Assembly (NCBI GenBank): GCA_951213105.1
Contig: OX578142.1
Span: 8,976,149 to 9,040,148 of the forward strand
Length of the DNA stretch: 64,000 nt
Reading direction: 5' to 3'
Origin: Amaurobius ferox
Lineage: Eukaryota > Arthropoda > Arachnida > Araneae > Amaurobiidae
In this document: positions 43,749-56,299 of the stretch, one piece after another
Numbering within the stretch: the stretch's first letter is position 1
How the letters are laid out: each line of letters starts with the position of its first letter
The notes under the pieces: model-generated
Told to the model about the DNA's origin: nothing
The model's input: the letters and a program-made list of their open reading frames with translations, nothing else
The model's database searches: none
Program-made: the position numbers and the translations under genes

Positions 43749-44873
43749 AGTAGATTCTTAGCATCGAAATGATGATTGTGAAAATAGAGGGAAGATAGAA
43801 TATTTTTCTCTCAATGAACAGATATAATAGTGATGTATTTTATAAAGGGATTTCGGTGCGCTTCAAAACAGAATGTTAAGTTACGAACTGAATATAAAAT
43901 TGTGTTGTGAATTATAAGACTATGATTTTGTAAAACAAATTGAATACGGATTTCCAATGAACACAAAAATTGTATTAAGTGGATTCTAACATTACGATTT
44001 TTTTTATTTTTTTATTAAACGAATTGAATACTCAAGTATAGTTACGCCATTTTCAAAATTGTGTTAAGTGAATAGGATTCAACCCTTTTAAAAACATGAA
44101 TGTAATACTTAGTTAAAATTGTATTAAGTGATATATACCAATGTGATTTTTTAAAAATAAATCTAACAGCATATATCGAAATGATTTTGAATGTTTAAAA
44201 ACAAAAATATAATAGATTACGGATTTCCAGTGAACACAAAAATTGTGTTAAATGAATAGGATTCAACCCTTTTATGTGTTGTGCACTTAAAAACAAATTT
44301 AAACGCATTATACTTAGCTAAAATTAAGCGAACAAGATTCAACCCTTTTAAGTGTGTACTTAAAAACATGAATGCAATACTTAGTTAAAATTGTATTAAG
44401 TGATATATACCAATGTGATTTTTTAAAAATAAATCTAACTATCGAAATGATTTTGAATGTTTAAAAACAAAAATATAATAGATTACGGATTTCCAGCGGA
44501 CACAAAAATTGTGTTAAGTGAACAAGATTCAACCCTTTTATGTGTTGTGCACTTAAAAACAAATTTAAACGCATTATACTTAGCTAAAATTAAGTGAACA
44601 AGATTTAACCCTTTTAAGTGTGTACTTAAAAACAAATGTATACACGTGCAAAATATATTTGGCAAGTTTTAAAATAGCGCATTATACTTAGCTAAAATTA
44701 TGTTACGTGAACAAGATTCGACCATTCCAGGATATATACCAATGTGATTTTTTTTAAAAAAATAAATCTAACTATCGAAATGATTTTTTTTTTCTTTTTA
44801 TAAAAATAATAATGAAATGATTTCGAATGAAAATTGGAACTCACATGCCACGTCTTCACAGCTTGGTGTCCAC
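43749..44873. repeat. AT-rich dispersed block (unit B)
   Basis: Near-identical to 41010-42134. Ends in GTGTCCAC directly before an inverted CACAGA terminus. Confidence 0.75.
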
Positions 44874-47002
44874 CACAGACTATTATACAGATCTGTCACT
44901 CTCGATAGTTTTGTTTTCGCGGCGGCCATTCGAGATAGACCAAACAGAGAGTTGGCGCGCTCTTGGCGATGGTCTGGTTTGGTCCGAGCGCTTGGCGATA
45001 GTCTGGTTTGGGTCCAAGACGATTTTCAATGTTATAACCCTATTTCGCTCAGCGAAAACTTAGAACAACAGACTAGCGTGGTTTAAGTCACAGAATACTA
45101 TATTCAGAAGGTTCACTCCCATAGGACCCTATGGCAACATTTTTAACATGGGATGTCGCATAGACACTAGAGCTCGTGAGTTGGACCAACTGAACTACGA
45201 TGCGTCTGCCAGATTTGGCGCGTTATCGCTCGCTTGGCGATTTTTTTTTAAACGGGAGGGGAACAAAATGTTGAGGACTGTAGTTTTATAATTTTTGAAA
45301 CTATAGAAAGGATCAGGATTTAAAAATACATTAATCTGCAACATAAATATATTCATTAGTTTAAGAATATTTAAATAAACATAGTTATATATTTAATTCA
45401 AATAATCATAAAATAGATTAAAAAATACACTCATTGCATTGTCTCACTATAAAACATAATGCACAAAAAATTACAAGCTAACATACTCAAAAGACTGAAA
45501 TATTATATAATATTTTCAGTCTAAAAAGTATACTAGCGTGTTGATCGTTAATTACTTGATCCTTAATTTATTCTGGGATACTGATAATAGACTTTTTTTT
45601 TTAAATATAAAAATATTCATATAGTAAATATCAAATTTACATAAATGCACTATCGAAGTTGTGGAACTCAATCATTAATTACCCAAGGGGGGGGGGGGGG
45701 ATTTTCCACCATAAGGCACTTAATAAAAATTTTACATAAATATATACACATACTATATCACATTCAACTAAGAAAAAGCTATCCAAATATCAATTATTTC
45801 ACATTTTATAAAAATACGGAAAATATTTTTTAACTAATTATACCACTACCTCTTAAAATTTAGTCTAATCCGGCAGTAATAACACAGCACTAATATACTT
45901 ATATGAACACGTGTATACTTATATGAACACGTGTATACTTATGAACACGTGTATACTTATAATGAACACGTATGTAGAATGGTGATAACTAAAATTATTT
46001 CAATTTTAATAAACATAAATTACATACCCTGTAACGCAACCAGTTTTCTTTTATCAATCCATTTCTATGAAATGATCTAAACACTTAACAAATAATCCTT
46101 TTTCACGTTTCTCAAACCATGCTAGTCTGTTGTTCTAAGTTTTCGCCGAGCGAAATAGGGTTATAACATTGAAAATCGTCTTGGAACCAAACCAGACTAT
46201 CGCCAAGCGCTCGGAACAAACCAGACCATCGCCAAGAGCGCGCCAACCCAATGTTTGGTCTATCTCTAATGGCCGCCGCGAAAATGAAACTATCGAGAGT
46301 GACAGGTCTGTATAGTAGTCTGTGGTTTGAGTAACGTGAAAAAGGATTATTTGTTAAGTGTTTAGATCATTTCATAGAAATGGATTGATAAAAGAAAACT
46401 GATTGCGTTACAGAGTATGTAATTTATGTTTATTAAAATTGAAATAATTTTAGTTATCACCATCCTACATACGTGTTCATTATAAGTATACACGTGTTTA
46501 TTTCATAAGTATACACGTGTTCATATAAGTATATATGTGTTCATCGTCATGTTTCGCATATATTGTTATCAGATTGGAGGTAAAAGCCAAAATGGCTAGG
46601 AACTCCGTGAAAATCCACATTACCTGGCGATACGAAATTAGTGCTGTGTTATTACTGCCGGATTAGACTAAATTTTAAGAGGTAGTGGTATAATTAGTTA
46701 AAAAATATTTTCCGTATTTTTATAAAATGTGAAATAATTGATATTTGGATAGCTTTTTCTTAGTTGAATGTGATATGGTATGTGTATATATTTATGTAAA
46801 ATTTTTATTAAGTGCCTTATGGTGGAAAATTCATCCCCCTCCCCCCCTCCTCGGGTCTTAATGATTGAGTTCCACAACTTCGATAGTACATTTATGTAAA
46901 TTTGATATTTACTATGTGAATATTTTTATATTTAAAAAAAAAAGTCTATTATCAGTATCCCAGAACAAATTAAGAATCACGTAATTAATGATCAACACGC
47001 TA
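44874..47002 (-). mobile_element. inverted CACAGA element split by a nested CACAGA copy
   Basis: The outer element starts at 44874 (CACAGACTATTATACAG), is interrupted at GTTTAAGT by the copy at 45089-46324, and resumes at 46325 (GTTTGAGT) running to the TA at 47001-47002. There it is cut by a CCCAGGTAACAC element. Rejoining across the nested copy restores the internal order seen in other copies. Confidence 0.8.
45089..46324 (+). mobile_element. CACAGA element, copy 4 (nested)
   Basis: A complete 1236-bp copy, CACAGAATACTATATTCAG to CTGTATAGTAGTCTGTG. Flanked by GTTTAAGT (45081-45088) and GTTTGAGT (46325-46332), an 8-bp target duplication with one difference. The target is internal sequence of another copy of the same family. 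Confidence 0.9.
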
Positions 47003-47639
47003 CCCAGGTAACACACATACGGTATTATAACCGTTGTTAAACCGTTTATACGTTATATTTTCGTATGTGTTATACGATAAACGGTAATACATCGGTTATA
47101 ATACCGTTATGAGTAAACGGTATATAAAAATACCGTATATCATACGTATGAATTACCGTGTATGAACATACCGTATGTAGAAATACCGTTTTAAATACGT
47201 ATGTATTACTGTTTATTTTACATTAAAATAACCGTTTTTAATACATTAAAAATACCAATTTATCATACGTAAAAATAACCATTAACGCTCCCCTCTTGCT
47301 CAAATCCTCTTTCAGCTTTGATCTCGAGCCCTTTTCTCGAAGGCATTTTCATGTATTACCGTTTAAAATACATTATAAATACCGTTTATCATACGTTATA
47401 AATACCGTTTATATTACATTAAAATTACCATTTTTCATACGTAAAAATAACCATTAACGCTCCCCCCTTGCTCAAATCCTCTTTCAGCTTTGTTCTCGAA
47501 CCTTTTTCCCGAAGGCATTTTCATGTATCCCTTCTTGTTTATTTTCACCCTCCCAAGTTCTAACCCCGCCGTGACGTCATGCAGTTCTGGAAGCTTCCAG
47601 AACGGACTCATTTCTACCTCAGGGGACGAAGCCATAAGC
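47003..47639. mobile_element. CCCAGGTAACAC element fragment with ATACCGTTTA repeats
   Basis: Starts CCCAGGTAACACACATACGG after TA, at the same internal TA of the CACAGA family that E1 uses, but on the other strand. It has ATACCGTTTATCATACG-type repeats instead of TACGTA repeats. A ~180-bp direct duplication carries CATTAACGCTCCCC and CTCAAATCCTCTTTCAGC at about 47280 and 47453. The right end abuts a CACAGA terminus without a recognisable terminal repeat. Confidence 0.6.
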
Positions 47640-48855
47640 CACAGACTACTATACAGACCTGTCACTCTCGATAGTTTCGTTTTCGCGGCGGCCATTAGAG
47701 ATAGACCAAACATTGGGTTGGCGCGCTCTTGGCGATGGTCTGGTTTGTTCCGAGCGCTTGGCGATAGTCTGGTTTGGTTCCAAGACGATTTTCAATGTTA
47801 TAACCCTATTTCGCTCGGCGAAAACTTAGAACAACAGACTAGCGTGGTTTGAGAAACGTTAAAAAGGATTATTTGTTAAGTGTTTAGATCATTTCATAGA
47901 AATGGATTGATAAAAGAAAACTGGTTGCGTTACAGAGTATGTAATTTATGTTTATTAAAATTGAAATAATTTTAGTTATCACCATTCTACATACGTGTTC
48001 ATTATAAGTATACACGTGTTCATAAGTATAGACGTGTTCATATAAGTATATTAGTGCTGTGTTATTACTGCCGGATTAGACTAAATTTTAAGAGGTAGTG
48101 GTATAATTAGTTAAAAAATATTTTCCGTATTTTTATAAAATGTGAAATAATTGATATTTGGATAGCTTTTTCTTAGTTGAATGTGATATAGTATGTGTAT
48201 ATATTTATGTAAAATTTTTATTAAGTGCCTTATGGTGGAAAATTCCCCCCCCCCCCTTGGGTAATTAATGATTGAGTTCCACAACTTCGATAGTGCATTT
48301 ATGTAAATTTGATATTTACTATATGAATATTTTTATATTTAAAAAAAAAAAGTCTATTATCAGTATCCCAGAATAAATTAAGGATCAAGTAATTAACGAT
48401 CAACACGCTAGTATACTTTTTAGACTGAAAATATTATATAATATTTCAGTCTTTTGAGTATGTTAGCTTGTAATGTTTTGTGCATTATGTTTTATAGTGA
48501 GACAATGCAATGTGTGTATTTTTTAATCTATTTTATGATTATTTGAATTAAATATATAACTATGTTTATTTAAATATTCTTAAACTAATGAATATATTTA
48601 TGTTGCAGATTAATGTATTTTTAAATCCTGATCCTTTCTATAGTTTCAAAAATTATAAAAGTACAGTCCTCAACATTTTGTTCCCCTCCCGTTTAAAAAA
48701 AAATCGCCAAGCGAGCGATAGCGCGCCAAATCTGGCAGACGCATCGTAGTTCAGTTGGTCCAACTCACGAGCTCTAGTGTCTATGCGACATCCCATGTTA
48801 AAAATGTTGCCATAGGGTCCTATGGGAGTGAACCTTCTGAATATAGTATTCTGTG
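47640..48855 (-). mobile_element. CACAGA element, copy 5 (full length, minus)
   Basis: Minus-oriented full copy with CACAGACTACTATACAG at its left edge and AGTATTCTGTG at 48855. The right flank is ATCACACT, the reverse complement of the AGTGTGAT that follows copies 2 and 3. The left flank (CCATAAGC) does not match, so this end has been rearranged. Confidence 0.85.
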
Positions 48856-48863
48856 ATCACACT

Positions 48864-49414
48864 GATAAGAACGATCACTTTGTCATTGACCAGCGTCGAG
48901 GAAGGACGTGTGCTAAGAGCTCCTGCGATTGTGCAATCGATGATTGCGACACGTCTTCCAATGTACTCCGGTGAAAGGTCAGTCAGCGACACGTCATTTC
49001 CAGATTGTGCAATCGCTGATTGCGATATCCCTTGAAACCACTTTCGAAGTTCCTCAGGTCAAGGTTCATCCCCTCTCAAGACAATTCGCTCCGAGGGTAT
49101 GAGTGATCAGGCCTCTTTCGCAATTGGCCTCTTGGCTGAGGCCTCTTTCGCAATACTAGGAAAGATGCCTCCGGTGCTGCACCACCTCACCAAACTTCCT
49201 CCCAAAAGAGGGGTGTCTAAAGAGAGGATCCTCCCTTCTAAAGACCCTTCTAGAGGATCATCCCAAAATAGGGAAACTCCCTCCCAAAGAGGAAGCTTCC
49301 TCCCCAAAGAGGGAAATCCCCTCTCAAAGAGGAAGCTTCCTCCCGGAGGATGTGCTGCACTTGCTGTACCTCCCCGATCCGCTGCAGAACGTCCCTTTTA
49401 TAACTACTGCCAGG
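48864..49414 (-). repeat. GC-rich dispersed repeat with TATA box (uninterrupted copy)
   Basis: Reverse-complement match to the 4203-4595 and 5867-5997 segments and shows them joined. It includes TATAAAAGG (49394-49402 on the minus strand), GGAGGAAGCTTCCTC blocks and the ATTGCACAATC/GATTGTGCAATC inverted motifs. An additional short duplication (GCGAAAGAGGCC) lies near 49105-49150. No coding frame of confidence. Confidence 0.65.
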
Positions 49415-49600
49415 GCAGTAACATCCACAGGGACCATACCCTCCTTCCCCTGCCACCATCAACCTCTCAGAAGGACAATCAGACTCATAAATGTAACATC
49501 CCTGCACTCCGTATAAACACAAGGATAGTTTGGGCATAATTGGGAATCGAACTCGGGTCGTGTGAGTGCAACCCCCGTGTCTTAACTACTAAACTATCCC
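49415..49600 (-). repeat. SINE with tRNA-like head
   Basis: The tRNA-like head occupies 49532-49600 on the minus strand: GGGATAGTTTAGTAGTTAAG (A box region), TTGCACTCA loop-like segment and CCGAGTTCGATTCCC T arm. The body has CTGAGAGGTTGATGGTGGC, GGAAGGAGGGTATGGTC and CTGTGGATG, the same core as the 5S-headed element at 55.4 kb and the copy at 29.65 kb. Confidence 0.65.
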
Positions 49601-49609
49601 ACCCATCTT

Positions 49610-50820
49610 TCATCATCTAATTGAAAATTCTCTCAATGTGTCACCATAGGATGGTTAAGTTCTAAATGCATGTCAACTGCAAGGTATCTATTTATGCATA
49701 ATGGTTTTATCCTGTTATCACATCGAATTCATTATCTTATTTCATTGCTAAAGTATATATTTGTAAATGTGGGCCCAAATTAAATGCTGTACTTGCCTCT
49801 AAACAGCATAAATTGTATATAATTTTTGGCTAAAGATTCTGCAATGAATTCTCAATGAAAGCAAACTATGCATTTTGAAAATTCAACATTGATATTTAAC
49901 ATTGCGTTGTCGCTCTACTTTTCTACTAATCTGAGTTCCAGAACTACATGCTAGCACAAAGTTTTATTACTTCTTAAACTACTTTATATCTGATAACATC
50001 AAAATGATGTCATAGGCAGTTCTGGAAGCAGCATATTTGATCTACTATTCTTTTATATGAAATTTATCATTAGAAAGCGAATAACACTCATTTATAACTT
50101 TTGTATGAACCATTCTCAAGGTATGTATCCTTCCCCCCCCCCCCCCCCCGAAATTTTTGATCAGTTTTATTTTTTATTTTCCATTATTTTGTTTAATAAG
50201 TTTTTTTATTGTTATATAGTATCAAATTTTAAACATTTCTTGAATTTTATAATTTTTGTCTTAGTGTGACCCCTCCTAAGTAACTAAATCTAGAAAAATT
50301 TGTAAGCCAAGTGAAATAAGAAAAATGAAGCAGATAAATAGACTTTGATGGGCAAAAGAAAATATTCAAATTTGTCTCAGCCAAAAGAGAAATGCAAAAC
50401 TTAGAGCCAATAAAATTATTATTTTCATTGTCTTATTTTTAAAAAATTCGCAAATGCTTAGCGTGCAGATGCTCTGTGCGGGTATAAAATGTAAAAAATT
50501 TCTTGAATTTTATATTTTTTGTCTTACAAGGAAGGTCTCCTGACCGACCCCCACTGATTTTAATGAAAAAATTACTGTGAATAGTATTGGTCTATCACAA
50601 CACATTGTGCAAGTACCAGCGGCCCTATAGCAACAGAAACGACACAATAAATTATTGAAAATTGGTTCTAGGTTACCAGAATCTATACGTTATCCCGATT
50701 TGGCGATTATTCAATATGATTACTGTTTTGACAATGGTGAAAGCTGAAAACCTCTGAAGGTATAATACTATAAAAATTCGGTTAATGCCTAAATCCCAGG
50801 CATACGAGCTTCGCATTTGT
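49610..50820. other. AT-rich non-coding stretch
   Basis: No recognisable gene. It contains a poly-C run at 50132-50149. AATTTCTTGAATTTTATA recurs near 50235 and 50495, a small dispersed duplication. Confidence 0.4.
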
Positions 50821-50824
50821 AAAT

Positions 50825-51155
50825 AAGGCCGGGTTTCCACTGACGCGTTCGTCCGTTGCATTGGCTATCCGTCAGAGGAGCAACGCAGAGTATCGATTTC
50901 CACTAATCCGTCAACGCATGGAGTTCTCCTCTTTTTCCACGCTGTATGAGGCGATGGAGGTGCAAATGGTGTGGGAAAGAAGAAATCTTTGTGTGGCTAA
51001 ACTTGATTGGTTAGGATTTGTTTGCTATTTGACAGCAGCTGTTCGATTGATTTTCATATTGTTCTATAACATATTCATTTTGAAGTCTGCTGTGGTCTGG
51101 TTCATTAGCGCAGATCCGAATTGTTCTGTGAGTCGGGTCGGGCTCAGTATTTAAA
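50825..51155 (+). other. possible DNA-transposon fragment with short ORF
   Basis: Begins GGCCGGGTTTCCACTGACGC, and TTTCCACTAATCCGTCAACG repeats the theme 65 bp later. An open frame (50861-51154) starts around M-E-F-S-S-F-S-T-L-Y-E-A-M-E and has W-E-R-R-N and hydrophobic segments. The TTTCCACTGACGCGT-like start resembles termini of PIF/Harbinger-type elements, but the far end and transposase were not found. Confidence 0.25.
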
Positions 51156-54100
51156 AAGTCGGGCCGGGCGTATTTAAGTTTGAAAAAAATTTAAGTAAAT
51201 TTTAATAGAGTACATGAGATTGCTGTGTTGAATTTAGCTATATGTAAATATAAATGTTTGAAAAACTTTTATTTTAGTTTTTGTACAAACACATTTGGAT
51301 AAAAATCATTTCGATCGTGACTTAAGGGTCTTTGGTCCGGGAACGTGTTCTAAATTATGACTGGCTTCATATTTCTGTTTCCCTTGTGAATATTTCATGT
51401 CTTCTCCAGCTTAAAAAAATTACTGGAGGCCTGGGCCTGCCGCTCGAGTGGTGTCCCCTCCCCCGGGCCGGGTAAAGGATGCAATCTCATATTTTCCAGG
51501 ATATGGCCATATCCCAGTATATATGTAAATCTGTTTTTTCAAATTCTCTATTTAGGGATTTTTCAAATAAAATCCTATTTTGGTAAATTCTTGAATTGAG
51601 CTTATGTGTATTTTTGACCACAATTCTCGTTTTATATATATATGAGATTATTTATTTGTGAAAGTCTCTCTCTGCCAATATTGTAAAAATCTTAATTATA
51701 TTTCTTCTTAATTATTTAGTAATTTCGAAATGCACTAATTTATCAACAATTGAGAATTGATATATTAGCATCTATTACATCTTCAAAATTAATATCTGCC
51801 AGTATAAATTTAAATAAACAGCCTGAGTTTATATATATATATATATAATTGTAAAAATAAAATCGTTTGAATTCCCATTCATTTTCTTATAAAAGAACTC
51901 AGATTTTTAATAGTATGTTGGCTGTGAAAAATCACCTAGTTTATGAGATCTTTACCAGATATGTTAGATTTTTTAAAAGTAAAGTTGAACGATACTTACC
52001 TTAAATATAAATGTTATTTTGCTTTCCAAAGTTTATAATTTTTGATCAAAAGGCTTCATGAACCTTGTGCACTAATTAAGAGGTTTTAGTGCATATGTTG
52101 GTAGATATACTATTTTGCAAATTTTGGGTGCTTCTTAATGACAATTTCGTGCCCATTCTGCTATACATATTTATTTTACATAATATTTTGTGTCTTTTGT
52201 ATATTCATCAGTGTTTGTTAAAGTATTGTTTGGCTACCAAGGTATACTATTTACAAAATACCTAGACTTTCTTGATATTTTAAGTTATACAACTTAGACA
52301 GTGAAAAATATTATCAAAACACAAAAAATTTAATCTACTTTTTTAAGCAATAAATTAATTTCATATCTGATTCAACTTAAGCTAATCCTGTTTCCTGATG
52401 TGGAATAATCAAATATTAACATGATTTAGCTTTAACTGACTTTACAATTATATTCTGCAACTGTCAGCAAATAATATTGAAATAGACAAATCTGATTAAT
52501 AAGCCACTGACTCACAGTTAATGAGAATAGTGTTAAAAAATTATTAAATCAGATGTCAGCATTTTGTGTGAAGTATAAATATAATCCAACAAGACAAATG
52601 CTTATTTCTCTCACATAAACCAATGCTCTTCCTACCTAATATCTTCAATAAAACAATGAACATTACTACAAATTCTTTTCACTTATTATTATTTGATCTT
52701 TGAAATATTAAATTGCTTCAACAGATTAAACTTGGTAAGCTGAAGTTTATGGAAGAAAAAATTGACATTTTAAAAAAATTGCAGTAACTTCTTTCTTATA
52801 ATATATATTTTACCTAACTTATTCTTCAAATAAAAAGAAGGAAATCTGAGTGATACAAATAGCCAATAAAGCACCAGTAAGCTTCCCAATATATTTTAGG
52901 AGTAAAATCAGCTTGCCTTTATAAATAAAACTATTTTCCCATAATATTGTAACTTTTTTCCACTTGCATTTATAATTTTTTTTTTCCTATTTCTTTAATC
53001 AGTTTAGAATGCTAGGCCAATAACTTTATAATACCAGCCAATGGCAAAAATTTTTGATAACCTCACTCAATTTCAAGCAGGATTTTACTGGGTATTTCAC
53101 ACTACTTCATGGAGAATACAAAATAGATAAAAAGGAATAATCCACATTGTCGTGTATTTTAAAATTATGTCGGTTTGAGAGCAATCAAAACAGACTGTTT
53201 GTTGGAAACCCAGACCAGCCGAGTACATATAGCAGCTGGTTGAGAAGCTGGTAACAAGCTGTTTGTTGCAATATCAATATATTTATATAGTTTAATTAAA
53301 TAAATAGTATTTATAAATATAAATAAAATTATCATCATTGATGATACAGCTTCATCAGGCCATCTTATAGGTTTTCTCTGTAGTTCCTCTTTGTGGCTAC
53401 TTCGCCAGTTTTGTTTTTCCCATCGACATCAAACCATCACAGTAATATGCAAATTATATTTAACAATGAAAAAAAATTTAATCCAATTGGACTTCCAGAA
53501 TTAACATTTAGTTAAAAAAATTAAATGTGCTCATTTAGTTAGAATTTGAGTTGTGATAATTTTTACATTTGTTTAAAATCTCAAAGCTGAGTTCAATAAT
53601 TGACATGTTCACAAAAACGCATTTTGATTTCATTAACATGATTTTAATAATGCTTTTTTAACTTTCAAACCTGTAATGTTATATTTTTTATATTAATATA
53701 ATAAAACTAGCTTATAACCATTGAAAATTAGTGATGCAAGATACCGTATGTGCTTGTATAATTTTTTTTCAGATATTGTTTTTACTTCCACTCAAACCAG
53801 AAAAATACTGAATAATGAAAAAAGGAAACGAAGAAATAAATTATCATTAAAGGAGAAAAATAATTATTTTTTATTAATGTATTAACATTAATTGAATAGA
53901 AATGAAAAACAGATGTTTCTTATAATAAATCTAATAGAATATTTCAGTATAAACCACATATTTTATAAATTTTTTTTTAGCAAATTAACTGAAATCCACA
54001 TTTGAATCCAAACTAAAAAACAATATAACTAACTGTGAATCCAGTTTTGAAAACATATCTAAAGAATTCCAAATTTGTTGATCAACTGCCCATTGCTGAA

Positions 54101-54520
54101 ATATTTTTCCTCTATACAGAAAAGTGTTGAACTTATTGGATCTTACCACAGCCCTTTTAGTTAGGTGACAGTTTACTTACAACAATGGTAATATGAATAG
54201 CCATTGTTATAACATATTTAAAAAAGAGTCTAATATTCAGCTTCGCTTCTACAGAGAACATTTTAATAAGAACAGTGTAGCTGAATATTGGACTTGTCTT
54301 ATTCAATATTTTTCACCAGATACTGGGGCCAGGATACCCCTCCAAAAAACTTTGCATCATGATTACTCGTGAACCCTTTTGGAGTAAGAATTAAATACTT
54401 ACCAAATTTCAGCTTCCTAGACTTAACGGTTTTTGAGACATTTTTGTCTCAACATTGAATCCCACACATATGGATAAATTCAAAACATACTAATTAACAA
54501 TAAAATCAAATACATAAATT
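51156..54520. other. AT-rich intron-like stretch
   Basis: No coding frames or transposon termini recognised. Contains a (TA)n run at 51828-51846. It could be intergenic or downstream of the candidate minus-strand gene ending at 54640. Confidence 0.4.
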
Positions 54521-54639
54521 TAATTTGTTTATTTTTCAAAAGTATACAGCTAAAATTCTTAGATATAAGAAATACAATATTTTATAACAGATTATGTTCA
54601 ACAAATATTAATATTTTTTTAAAACAAAACTAGATCCAG

Positions 54640-54686
54640 TCAAACTTTCTTTAAAATCTCTAGTCCATACTTCAATTCAGAAAAAC
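54640..54686 (-). CDS. possible last exon of unknown gene
   Basis: After the strong acceptor TTTTATTTTTTACAG the phase-1 frame reads F-S-E-L-K-Y-G-L-E-I-L-K-K-V and ends at TGA 54642-54640. AATAAA occurs on the minus strand near 54525. Its phase fits frame 1 of the upstream candidate exon at 58032-58143. No family recognised. Confidence 0.3.
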
Positions 54687-55200
54687 CTGTAAAAAATAAA
54701 ATGTATACAGTTTTAAAGAATTCTCATTTTTAACTATTTTACAAAATTAAATGAATGGAATATCAGCAAAGGCCTGACATAAACCACACATGTCTTCATT
54801 TTTTTTTTCTGTTAGGAATACTTTTTTTTAAACTTTAAAATTATATTTGAAATTTATGCATTTGGATTGATATATACCATAAAGTAGTAGATTTTGATCA
54901 CAAAAGTGAGGTTTTCAGTTCTATCATTAGTCGTACCTGATAAAAAAAAGTAACCACTGGCTGTCGGCTAGTTATACAAAAATGCAATTTTCTACAACCA
55001 AATATGACTTTTATGCAGGAGAAGCTGATTAAAAATAGTGTTGCTATCTTAGCTTATATGAAAATTTTCAAAAAATAATGTTTCATGGACAATCAAAATG
55101 CTTATAAAATATTGGAATGATATGAAGCTTTAACTTTAGTGGCAACAAGTTGCTAAATCTTAATCCCCATTAGCATGGCATATTTCACGTTATGTTTTGC

Positions 55201-55318
55201 GCCAACGGCCCTACAGTGCTGAAAACACCGGTTCTTGTTAGATCACCGAAGTCAGGCAGCATCGGGGGCAGTTAGTACTTGGTTGGGTGACCACCTGGGA
55301 ACACCGCGTGCTGTTTGC
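55201..55318 (+). rRNA. 5S rRNA-like head of a SINE
   Basis: Starts GCCAACGGCCCTACAG and holds the whole pol III internal control region: GATCACCGAAGTC and GGCAGCATCGGG (A box/IE), then TTAGTACTTGG and GGGTGACCACCTGGGAACACC (C box). Length (about 118 nt) is that of a full 5S rRNA. Substitutions in both terminal stems weaken pairing, and SINE body sequence follows without a terminator, so it is more likely a 5S-derived retroposon than a working 5S gene. Confidence 0.85.
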
Positions 55319-55640
55319 ACATTTCGAGCATGGTAGCCCGGTGGTTTGTGCTGGATTTACACGCTGCAACAACTGCCGCCGTGTTCATGCGGAGTACAAT
55401 CACGTTAAACATGTGGGTCCGAAAGTCCTTTCGAGAGGTTGGTGGTAGGGAAGGAGGGTACGGTCTCTATGGACGCCCCCCCCCCCACACTGGGTTCCGG
55501 TCTAAATTGTGTGGCACTTCCCGACTGTCCAAACAGTTACCATACACCTTTCTGGTACCGGCCGTCTAATTAGTTGCTCATGTTCTCTGGATGAGTCGGA
55601 CGGTCTGAGTCTCAACAACATGTTATGTTTCTATATATAT
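55201..55640 (+). mobile_element. 5S-derived SINE (SINE3-type)
   Basis: The 5S head is followed by a body with CGAGAGGTTGGTGGTAGGG, GGAGGGTACGGTCTCTATGG, GGGTTCCGGTCTAAATTG and CCAAACAGTTACCATACACC. The central part recurs at 29650-29880 and 49415-49530. A pol III head plus shared core plus unique tail is the SINE3 layout. The 84-codon frame through it (55315-55569) is fortuitous. Confidence 0.75.
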
Positions 55641-56280
55641 AATGGTCATTAGCAATTCTTCTTTTTATGCATTATGTTTACAAACTGATCATTGTGAAAC
55701 ACTCAGGGCTGTGCAGTCGTTAGTAAAAATATACAGATACTGACTCCTAAATTAAACTATGTAAAAGTAATTTTATCTTGGAATATTAAATTCTTTTATT
55801 AGTCAAAATAGTTTTAAAAAATCATTAAATATTTACCAATTAAAAAACTAATGAATTGAAAAATTAAAAATTGCTATCTATGACAGTCACTGTTTTAGCA
55901 ATAATTTTTATAAACAAATAATATGTGAGCACTGTTTTATTTAGATATAAGTTGCTATACTACACTACCTAAAAATAAAATGTGACCTGTGCAAACTAAA
56001 TATATGCACCCCCTATTCAGTAGAATAGGCTGTGCTAACAAAGAAAATATTAAAATGCAGCTTATCCATATTAAAAATATGGTATGTGCTACTACTTGGT
56101 ATCATAGCCTGCATATGTCCTTGTCGTGGGACAGTATTGGAATTTTCCTGTCGCCACTTCACTTCTAGAAAGTATTACCCCCCCCCCCCCTCTCTCTTTG
56201 GAAACGGTTGACATTCCATTGCTCTGAGTAGGAGACCAGCTGCAGTCGTGAAAAAGTGGCAAAGGACGCTATGTTATTTT
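55641..56280. other. AT-rich non-coding
   Basis: No gene or element limits recognised. Includes a C-run followed by CTCTCTCT at 56178-56198. Confidence 0.4.
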
Positions 56281-56299
56281 TAAATAAAATGGACACCTG

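Larger units (their letters stand above)
39634..45088. repeat. 2.7-kb tandem duplication
   Basis: Unit A (39634-42349) and unit B (42350-45088, 2739 bp) are nearly identical and contain, in order, a CACAGA element (+), a SINE (-), the AT-rich block and a 215-bp inverted CACAGA fragment. A third, partial unit is the copy at 45089-46324. Differences are mostly small indels, so duplication is recent or an assembly effect. Confidence 0.85.

Noticed and set aside
55201..55318. Functional 5S rRNA gene
   Set aside because: The internal promoter is intact but terminal-stem pairs are lost, no T-run terminator follows, and SINE body sequence is attached.
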